Below, piece by piece: positions 19,286-27,482 of a DNA stretch of 27,482 bases; the first letter of the stretch is position 1; each line of letters starts with the position of its first letter. The notes below the pieces were generated by a model, which was not told the origin of the DNA, ran no database searches, and worked only from the letters and a program-made list of their open reading frames with translations. The stretch is from Spirogloea muscicola (lineage: Eukaryota; Streptophyta; Zygnematophyceae; Spirogloeales; Spirogloeaceae). The position numbers were made by a program, and so were the translations under genes. The stretch covers positions 11,135 to 38,616 of the forward strand of contig WELB01000339.1 of NCBI GenBank assembly GCA_009602725.1, in the 5' to 3' direction.

Positions 19286-19920
19286 TCGCTTGGATCTCAT
19301 TCAGCGGCTTGCTCGCCAGGCCATTGACCGGCGGCCGGGTCTGCCAGGGGCGATGCCCGGCTTCAACGCCGCCGGGTCGCTCGCACAAGTCTTCCGCATG
19401 CGCCTGGCCGTATCGCTTCAACGCTCCCTTGCCCACGCCGTCCATACGCGCGCAGGCCGTGCTTTGGCCGCCGCCTCTGGGTCTCGGCGGAGCGCCTCTT
19501 TCCCTGCAGCGAGCTACTCAGACCTGATGTTGCTCACTCGTGGGTACTGAGCTTTCCTCTGCATCGTTTCTGTGTTCTGCATTATGTTGTAGTGTAGTCC
19601 TTTCTCCGGCTCCTCTTGCTTTGGCTTTGGACATTGTCCATTCTTTTTTGGGCTGGCTTGGCCAGCCCCTCTTTTCTATGGGCGCGCTTTTCTCCTATCG
19701 CCACCCGCCTTCTCCTCTCTTTCTCCTCTTGGCACTGTTACCTTACTGGCCTCTCCCAGCCACCAGTTAATCTGGCCGCGCTTGCCCTACCTTAGCCACC
19801 TTAGCATAGGGCTAGCTTTTATGTAGCCTTACTTCTTGCACTAATTATTGCCTGAACAATGGATTGGCTTGGATTGGCCTCCCTTTCATATTATGCGCAC
19901 CGCGCGCTCTCTCTCTTCTC
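19286..19920 (+). mobile_element. 5'-truncated LINE 3' end (second subfamily)
   Basis: The coding remnant 19286-19550 reads LIQRLARQAIDRRPGLPGAM, then AAGSLAQVFRMRLAVSLQRS, and ends LLTRGY-TGA. This is the same subfamily as 11658-11903. The 3' UTR carries the GGGCTGGCTTGGCCAGCCCC hairpin (about 19650-19669) and the double hairpin at 19746-19786. The LINE terminus follows (GGCCTCCCTTTCA then ATGCGCACCGCGCGC) and ends near 19907. This is the most complete 3' end in the window. Confidence 0.7.
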
Positions 19921-19949
19921 GTGGCACCGGCTCTTGATCCTGCAAGAAA

Positions 19950-20012
19950 GGAAGTGGCTTTCCCAAAAGGGGCAAGGGGCTGTGAACAGCCAGCCCGAAA
20001 TGAATTGACAAG
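19950..20012 (-). repeat. Hairpin cassette, minus orientation
   Basis: AAGTGGCTTTCCCAAAAGGG, GCAAGGGGCTGTGAACAGCC, AGCCCGAAATGAATTGACAA: the family layout on the minus strand. It lies about 100 bp upstream of the start codon at 20113, so it may sit in the promoter or 5' UTR of that gene. Confidence 0.65.
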
Positions 20013-20070
20013 GAGAGGAAATGGACGGGAGGTCAACTGGAAGCCCCTCAGGAGGAACCCTGGAGCCCAA

Positions 20071-20080
20071 AACCCTAAAC
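20071..20080 (+). promoter_or_regulatory. Telo-box-like AACCCTAAAC
   Basis: An AAACCCTAA-type box lies about 35 bases ahead of the ATG at 20113, in a run of loosely repeated ACCCTGGA/AACCTGGA text. In plants such boxes are found in promoters of growth-related genes. A role here is inference. Confidence 0.3.
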
Positions 20081-20112
20081 CTGAAACCTGGAACCCCTGG
20101 ACCCTGGACCCC

Positions 20113-21508
20113 ATGGCCATGGCGGCGGCGAGCCTCCTCGCGGCGCTGCTGGTGGCGGCGGCGGTGGCGGCGGCGGCGCCCGTCGCAACCGCCAAGAAGC
20201 CGCGCGAGGGCGGCGGCCACAAGTCCGTCGGAATGCTGGTGGGCGTTCCCGAATCATCACCATGTAGTCTTAAACCTCCAAGTCCGTAGCGCGATCCTGC
20301 ACAGTAGTCAGTTGGGGTTTGGGCTGGGGCTGTAGGATGCACGCTCGGCGTCCGGGATTTGGGTTTTACGGGCTATGATAAATGGATGATGGGTTATGGG
20401 TTAGAAAGATGGGTTCACGCTGATGTAGCACGGCGTACAATGTAAGCCCGGCTCTCAGTTAGCCACGCGAGTTGGTGACACTTCTGGGTCGTCTTCCAAA
20501 CAGCAGGCTGGCCAGGGAGCAGTCTGTTGTCCCGCTCCTTAGCGAGAACAAATTATTCCTAATTTTTAGGGTTTGCTACTCTGACGTGCGGTGTGCTGCT
20601 AAGTATTCAGGAGGATGAGCTCCGGGAACGCAGAGTTCAATGCACAGCCGACAGCTGGAGGTGTCCGAACACCTTCTCTACTACTCACACTCTACCCATG
20701 GCTCTGAGAATGAGAGGACTTGTCGTGTTGAGTCGTCAAGCCTTGACGTGTGTAAAGTGCTGTTCGAAGCTCTCTGGGATTGTCAAAGGTCTCACTTTTC
20801 TTAAATTGATTGTTCTGGCAGAGGGGCCCTTGGCAAGCATTGCCAAGCTAGCAATATCGCTCGAGAAAACTGCATACTCCGATGCATCTCCAATATCTGT
20901 TACACAGAAGTCTACGCTGGAGACCCGGTATAACACAACTTGTGCCACAAACTGTAGATTCAAAATCCCTCGCTCATTCACAAGACAGGCTTCCCATTGT
21001 TTTAGATGTGGACTCATTCTCAGCTGATGCAGTTGAGAGTCCTGTGCTGTATAGAGAGTGGGTTTCAGGATTCAGGCCTCAGAATTCTCGCTAGTGCATT
21101 GCTTGGTGCAATTGCTCCAGGTGCTGGGTCCTTAGGTTTGTGAGACCCCCTGCTGGTCTTGATTGGTCAGTTAGTCAAGTTGTCTGCTTGACATTCTGCA
21201 GCTTGATGCTATGCAGCTGGAGGAAGGCGAAATTGATGCTCTTAGGGGTTGGCAATACCGCTCCTGCACCCGGAGGTTTGCTGAACTACCCTGCCAGGGA
21301 TCCCTCACACGGCACCTTAGGATCTTTTCTAATGTTGTGTACCTAGTCTTTAGTTTTTGTTATCATACTTAGCACTGATGCGATTGCCCTGGTACAGCTG
21401 CACTTGTATACTCGTTCTATTTAGCCTGCTTCTTGACGCGGTTATGTTGGAGAATCTGCGTGCATGCCCACTTTATTTGTTGCCATAAACAGGGAGTGGA
21501 ACACATGA
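20113..21508 (+). CDS. Small secreted/ER cysteine-containing protein, DUF4787-like
   Basis: Five exons, 20113-20238, 20611-20660, 20852-20927, 21202-21275 and 21493-21508, give 113 residues. Phases agree (0, 2, 0, 2) and all introns are GT-AG. Residues 1-27 are a signal peptide or anchor (MAMAAASLLAALLVAAAVAA). A basic Gly-rich linker follows, then the core: RRVQCTADSW, ARENCILRCISNICYTEVYA, GDP, LEEGEIDALRGWQYRSCTRR. The ENC-LRC-S--CY--VY--DP-EEGEID pattern matches a small conserved plant family that I believe is DUF4787; its function is unknown to me. The last exon is the weakest part: an alternative acceptor at 21496 gives a slightly different tail. The second ATG at 20119 is a possible alternative start. 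It converges with the Patched-like gene on the other strand. Confidence 0.75.
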
Positions 21509-22200
21509 AGCCTTCGCTAGCGACCGGTGCTTATGACTTCCAGACAACAGCCATGGTGGACTGTAGCCTACGCCCTGCAGCTTTGAAGGTGATTGTTGTG
21601 AAGCATATTGAATATGGCCCATGCTCTTCACCACTTGTATTGGACTCTTTGCTCCTAATCCATCTACAGCATTTACACAACATCTACTGCTGGATGCTTC
21701 GACCCTTATGCCTGCACAAGGTTGATAATTTTAGCTACCAAATGAGTGCCAGATGATCGCTGGGAGCTGCAATGATAGCCATTGTCTCCATAGTTGACTT
21801 GATTGACTTTTCCGCTTGTCTACTGCTTGTTTCATCTCACTCTCTGCATTTGCCTTCAGCTCAGTGTGTGCAAGGATAGCGTGGGCCTCGAAGATAAGGT
21901 ACAAAGATTTTCTGGAGGGAACCTAGTTATGGTGCCCATGGCAAGTTATGGCTCTTGGATATGGTTTTGCAAAAGAGAGTCGTCAGAATGTCTCATCGTG
22001 TCCTCCAAGTATTGTGATTGATGCTCAGAATATCCCTTCACGAACCACTTCCTTTTGGCCTTCAGCAAGGGCCCTGGATCGTGGTCCCAGAGTATTGTGT
22101 TGTAACGGGCTACTATTACCAGAGTGGAAACTGTGATGGACACGTCACTTAGCGCAGATATTGAGCCTAATCATGTCCTAGCTGTAAGTAATTGAAGCTG
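21509..22200 (+). other. Probable 3' UTR of the small secreted-protein gene
   Basis: About 690 bases run from the stop to a TGTAA at 22183-22187; another TGTAA lies at 22101. Exon-like blocks occur within it: 21862-21899 has a pyrimidine-rich acceptor and a GTACAA donor, and 22073-22160 ends GYYYQSGNCDGHVT-stop. These could be alternative 3' exons, but they do not join in phase to the main model. Confidence 0.4.
22183..22187 (+). terminator. TGTAA poly(A) signal
   Basis: A green-algal type signal on the plus strand, about 500 bases ahead of the stop of the converging minus-strand gene. Confidence 0.45.
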
Positions 22201-22687
22201 GGAGCTTCGCAGTCCGGGCTCACTCCTTCATGGGGTGGGCCCTGGGGGCGAGCCAGATATCTTTGACGAGATGGTGTGTTATGCCAGACTGACGCAGCAG
22301 CTAAGGGCGGCCATAAGCGCCCAGTCCCGCTTCAGTGCGCGTGGTCAATAATCACAAGACAACCTCCGAACACCTCAATAGGATTATGATATTTTACTTA
22401 TTCAGCCACTCTGCTTACCAAATCCTTGGATGAGGCATACACGGCCTGTGCGACCAAATGTCTCTGAAAGGCAAATGCAGCCGCACTTATAGCAGCGTCT
22501 CTGGCCGAATTCGGGAGAGACCTTGTTTTGCGACTGCTGCTTTTGAAGGATATTACTCGATAAGATATAGCACACATGCCAGGCTGTCCAATGACGATGC
22601 CTGGTAGTCATTATGGTGAGAGGAGTACTCAGAAGATTGACTTCTAAACAAGGGGGGGGGATAATTACCCCACAACTTGGACCTGTC

Positions 22688-25600
22688 TTATGCCATCGCT
22701 TGTTGGCGTGGGGCGTCCAAAGGGGTAGGATTCGGATTGGCGATTGGGCTGGGAGTTGAAGCCACCTTACTTTGCGACAGCTCTGCCTCTCGAGTGCATG
22801 CAGCCTCTCGAGTGTATGCAGACTCGTAGGCCTCGGAGCCAATGAGCGAGAAGAGCACCGGAAGAGTACAAAGGGCATGGAAGAGGCCAAGCACCACGAT
22901 CATGGCAAACATCTGGTGTGCACGCCAAAGCGAAGCGAAGTCACAAAGTGGCGAAGGTAGCAGGCAAGCTTGAGTACCGTGGACGGAGCTAGTTTGAAAC
23001 CAGGGTTATACAGAAGCAGATGTCAAGGACCTGCAATGCTATTTCACTCCAGGTCTCCACGGAAGCATGGCAGTGATATCACCTAGTGCAGGTACATTCA
23101 TGCATTCATTCAATGCAGATTGTGATGTCAAGACTTGAAAGGTTGGACTCAAGGTTTAGCTCTCTACCTTGAAGAAGGTTTGGAAGATGTAGGAGGAGGC
23201 GCCGGCAGCAGGCAAGACAGCGAGGAAGAGCGTGAAGCCCCCATTGAAGACGGCAACGCCAAAGTGCGCGAGGCACTTCTCGGCACGCTGTTGCAGTGTG
23301 CCTGTGCGGCTCATGAACGAAAAGGCGACGAATGCAGAGTAGTCGATGGCGACCCCAATAGCAATCAGCAGGTTGATGGACGTAACGGAATTGAAAGCGA
23401 GGCCCGCCCAATGCAGAAAACCCACAAGCTCCACATCCACAAGAATCACCATGAGTCCCACAAGGATGCTGTGCACACGTGGGCAAAAGCTTGCCTTTAG
23501 GTGGAGGACTTGGCATGTCAAAAGCTTAAGGCTTCAACATTTAGCATTGTAACTGAGTGCAGGCTGCGGCCATTCAGCAACTCGCACTTCGCATGTGAGC
23601 AGCCCCAGGCAACTGCGCAGCGGCTGCTGCCAGGACTCTCACCTTGAGATGAGGTCCCCAAGCATGACGAGAAGGATGACAAAAACGACGGAACCGGCGA
23701 TGATGATGCCCTGCATGACGTACAGAAAGGAAGTGCTCTAAGCCCCACCCTATGACTGATAAAAGCGAAAGGCTTCCAAAGGACTGCAGGCAGTGTGCAC
23801 AGGGAACAAGGAGGCAATTATCCACCTTAATTGTCTGCCAGGAGATGACCGCAAAGCCCTCAAAGAACAAGAATGCATCGGCATACGCAATGGCGTCAAG
23901 GTCTGGGGCTGAATCCTTGGCGGTCTTCCTCACAGACTTCATTGCATTGACCTGTACGATGAAAGGCAACACAGAATGAGCTTGCAGTCAAGCTCCGACT
24001 CAGCAAGCTCTTTACTGGAAATCGCAGCTGCCTGCCAAGAAGAAAGTATGGATGGTTGCAGTCCTCTGAAGTAGTGGAAATCAACCTGTTGGGTGGAGTC
24101 ACTGAGGCTAACGGTGGAGGCATCAATCTGGGAGGTAACAATTGTGGAACCACTGAAGACAACATGGTCCTGGTAACGCTGGCCCGCTGTGCTATTGAGG
24201 TACTCCTTGAGCCACAAGCTGAAGTCGGCCGACGTAGTGGGTCTGCAACACATTTCAACTGCAGTTAATCTCAAGCTGGGACGCAAATGAAATGACCGAG
24301 CAATGGTGAATCAATGGTGTTGTTGCTTTACTGTTTGCTCAGAGATGCGGTCACGTTGACCCGCAAAGGTGAACGCACTGATGCTAATAGCTTCAAGTCC
24401 TAGTTGCTAGGTACTAAAATGGGCACAAACCTGCCGGCTGAGGAGAGGCTGCCCGCATGTTTGCTGTCGCTGAGCCACGTGATGTAGTCTGTGTACCACG
24501 AGCGCACTGGCGGGGCATGGGTAACATACTTATCTGCCTGCACTTGAGTCAATGTGTTGGCGTAGACTGATGTGAGTCCTCCAATATTGCCAGCTAGGTT
24601 GCAGAGGCAGCTGATTGTACCAAACCCCCAAGAGACACAAGCAACCAGACTCCATGACATTGCCATTGCTGAACACACACGTTCCACAAGTAATTTCACT
24701 GCAGAGTCAAGGCCCCCACTCTAGCTAAAACTCTAAATTCGCCCTATGCAACACAATACTGCAGCTAGCTCAGCATGTTTACGCTTTACGCAGAAACTGG
24801 GAAGAGGATGTGGCTGCTGTAATGCGCGATGGTAAGACAGAGCACCTGCAGGTTGGCGGACAAAGCGGCAAGCTCGTCCTGATAATTGAAGTAATCAAGT
24901 GGTGGAGTCGCGAGGTTCTTAGTGTATACGCTGAAGGGTATACCGCGCCCCTGGAAGTAGGGATCGCGCACCCGGTACACATCTGATACGTAGTTGTTCT
25001 TTGGAATGAACCACTCAAAATTGAAGTCCTGCTTGACTTGGACAGCGCCAACGATGCCCATGACGAGCAAGAAAACACTGACGGCCAACACAGCTACCTT
25101 GCCGAGCGGGTGCAGGATGATCTGCAGCAACAAACGGAGGAATGGCACAATGGGAAGACTCAGCTGGGCGGCATCAACGGCAAGTAGGAATGATGTTAGA
25201 GACTTAGCATTTGAGATAGCTTGCACAAGGATCACTCTGGTGTACTCCTCTTCTATCTTTGGTGATGTATTTCAACAAGGTTGCATGACATGTTGGCAAT
25301 ATTGCATTTATCCTCCCTCCAATTTGTCTGGCTTAATAATTGAGTAGCTTCAAGGGTCATCGTGTTCCCAGTCTTCTGGTGTGATAGTCTAGTGTAAAGT
25401 TAGCCAGAGTAAACACTCACCCGCGGAAGAAAGCCGCCAATGATGCGCTGCGGAATGGAGAGCCCATTTGGCTGGTATGTTCTGCCGAAGCAGCCATCAG
25501 TTGGGCCAGCCTTGCTTTTCCTGCAGCAGAGCAAAGAAGACCTGCCCACCTCTTGCCGTCGCAGGTTGAGCGCGATGCATGCGGGAAAGAACGTCGACTG

Positions 25601-27369
25601 CATAGCAGCTCCACATAACAGCAGGTGAAAATCAGACGCGGCAGCTTTTCACGATTGACGCTCACACACCCACCAACACTCAGCCATCCCATGGGCAAAT
25701 GGACATACATATGCACAAGTGCCCCAATCATATGCACAAGCGCGTATGCAAGGACGAGATGTGACAGACAACTGGAGGGGGGCGTAGCTTGGGGAAAAGA
25801 TTGCAGGTGGGAATCAATGGAGGTAGCCCAAGAGGAGGGCTGTGCAACTTGACCACAGGGATGAGGCACTGGTGTCAACCTGGAGGATGAGGACCATGAT
25901 GATGCCGACAGCGGCAAAGATCATGAAGTCACGGAGCGCGGGCAGCGTGCTCTCGATGCCGGTGCAGAAGGCGACGAAGTTGGTCAGGGACGCCACAATG
26001 ATGCCGCGGCGTGCACGCGACACAGTGGTCGACACACGCTCGGCCCGGGTCGCGAGCGGCATCTCGCGGCCCGTCTCGTCGTATGCCGCCATCGTCACGA
26101 GCATGTCGTCAGTGCCGAGGCCAAGGAGGAGCAACGCCAGCACCTGAGTAACGGGTGATACAAAGGAAGAGAGGCAGCACTGTAATTAAGGAGGGCGAAG
26201 GCAAGAAGGTTGGACGGGTGCGTGGAGGTAGGAGCGATGTATAGTGTAGCAGATGACAGCAAGGAGCGTCCAAGCAGGAGAGGAGGGACAGAAAAGAAAG
26301 GAGGAGGGGGGCACACCTGGACGACGAGGCTGAAGTGAACGCCGCACAGGATGACGAGGCCATATGTGGCAATCACAGCGAGCGCGATGGATGCGATATT
26401 TGCGTATGCAAGCAGGTGGTTGCTCCACACTGCATGCGGCCGGCTGAGCACAATGATGCCGTAAGCGAGGAGCAGAACGTAGCCAATGATGAGCAGCGTA
26501 ATATCCGCGGTGATTGTCTTGCCGGCCTCATGGTCCTCTTGCCAGGGCGAGAAGACCCACACGGACACGGACTGTGCCGGAAACTGCACAGCACAGCATG
26601 ACGCACAAATGGGGGTTGCAGTCAGCAAAGTGGGATTGCATCGTCAGCCAAAGGCAGATATTAACAGATACTAACTGACATAAAGTGGCGTTAAAAGGCA
26701 GCGCTGGCATATCAATGATACCTGTCACAACAGCATGGTACGAGTGCTAAGACGGCATGTGTGCGTGTGTGCGTGCGCGTTTGCATGCATGTGTTTCTGT
26801 GTGGGTGACGGAACTCACATTTCGAACAACCGGCACGGCAGCCTCCTGCCATGCATCAGTGACCTTATCGGATTTATCGCCTGAAGGGCTGGACTTGTTG
26901 TTCTTGAGCGAGTAGATCGTCTGGAAGGCAGCTGCACCGATGATCGTACTGTTGTCGGCTCCATACATGATGCCGCCCATGACCTGGCCCCTTGGTATGG
27001 GGCGCCCGAGGCGGTCCTGCAAGCGAGAGGGGCAATTGTCAGCTGCTGCTACTGGAGCTGGTGAATAAGAGTGTAGGGAGGTTGAGAGAGAAGAGAACGA
27101 TGCCTTAGAAGACAGGAAGGAAAATGGTTGACGACAAGGGGGGCTTGCTCACAGTCGCAGACAGGTTGGAGACTGTGCGGCCGAGATCATCGTCGGCCTG
27201 GATTGCCGCGCTCGAATAGTTCCAGAAGTCGAGCACGCCGACAATGTTACAAGGCGTGCCAGGCCCCGCAGGTCGGTCGCACACACGCTCGTCCTCAAGC
27301 CGGTATGCTACGCCCTTTTCCACTCCTTCTACGCTGGACTCACAGAACCAATCACAAAAGTCACAGGTG
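22688..27369 (-). CDS. Patched/NPC1-like sterol-sensing RND membrane protein, 5' end outside the window
   Basis: Twelve exons join without a phase error: 27153-27369, 26819-27016, 26317-26583, 25880-26143, 25421-25597, 24846-25121, 24431-24537, 24086-24242, 23826-23951, 23643-23710, 23168-23468 and 22688-22912 (TAA at 22688-22690). They give 793 residues. Residues 1-138 are the end of a lumenal region with Cys clusters (TCDFCDWFC) and NxS/T sites. Residues about 155-330 form the sterol-sensing domain, with the conserved GLGTDDM in TM4 and SLTNFVAFCTGIESTLPALR. A loop and a TM helix follow (LAVSVFLLVMGIVGAVQVKQ), then the second lumenal loop with PPVRSWYTDYITWL. The second RND half includes AIGVAIDYSAF, with the charged TM10 Asp, and ends LFHALCTLPVLFSLIG before a polar tail. 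Such proteins move sterols or other lipids across membranes, using ion gradients in known cases. The N-terminus is missing. The acceptor at 27370 is inferred from a pyrimidine-rich stretch and CAG. Confidence 0.9.
26755..26805 (+). repeat. GTGC/GT microsatellite inside an intron
   Basis: Alternating GTGTGCGTGTGTGCGTGCGC-type sequence in the intron between exons 26819-27016 and 26317-26583. It is a purine-pyrimidine alternation that could take Z-DNA form. Confidence 0.7.
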
Positions 27370-27426
27370 CTGGACAGATACACACATTTGGGGGAGGTGG
27401 AGGGAAGGGGTAGCAGGGGAGGTAGA

Positions 27427-27482
27427 GGAGGCAATGGTGGCGGCGGCGGCACTGCTGGTGGTGATGGTGATGGTGGTGGTGG
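27427..27482 (+). repeat. GGT/GGC trinucleotide repeat
   Basis: GGTGGCGGCGGCGGCACTGC followed by GGTGGTGATGGTGATGG-type repeats up to the window edge. On the minus strand it could be read as a proline-rich stretch, but I place it in an intron upstream of 27369. Confidence 0.6.

Overview
The window looks like nuclear DNA of a green alga (Chlorophyta). Reasons: many short exons joined by GT-AG introns, TGTAA-type poly(A) signals behind gene ends, GC-rich coding next to AT-richer introns, and 5'-truncated LINE retrotransposons whose C-terminus carries a zinc-finger plus restriction-like endonuclease region, as in algal Dualen/RandI-type elements. The class or genus cannot be fixed from the sequence.

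Layout. 1-2290 (+) is the 3' end of a gene for a charged, alpha-helical protein that I do not recognise. 2992-4491 (-) is a frameshifted LINE fragment, and 5167-5450 (-) is a second 3'-end copy. 5888-7187 (+) holds decayed exons that align with phosphoethanolamine N-methyltransferase. 7188-9680 has almost no coding signal apart from a 61-bp tandem duplication. 9682-10469 (-) contains an unknown two-exon candidate. 10500-20012 is a repeat jungle: LINE 3' ends on both strands, a C11G21 homopolymer switch beside a 200-bp CT tract, several tandem duplications, and a dispersed family of short hairpin cassettes. 20113-21508 (+) is a complete small gene (five exons, 113 aa) for a secreted or ER cysteine-containing protein, probably of the DUF4787 type. 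22688-27369 (-) is a twelve-exon partial gene for a Patched/NPC1-like sterol-sensing RND membrane protein. All its exon phases join cleanly; its N-terminus lies beyond the window.

The observation I find most novel is the hairpin cassette. Pieces of 73-97 bp that share a GGGCTGG...CCAGCCC stem sit inside other repeats and are flanked by 6-8 bp direct duplications. At two of the three clear sites the matching empty site is visible elsewhere in this same window. In one case one unit of a tandem duplication is filled and its neighbour is empty. This suggests a very short non-autonomous mobile element, or a retro-inserted LINE 3'-tail fragment.

The genes do not form a pathway. The two intact loci at the right end converge tail to tail, and the left part is dominated by retroelement debris.
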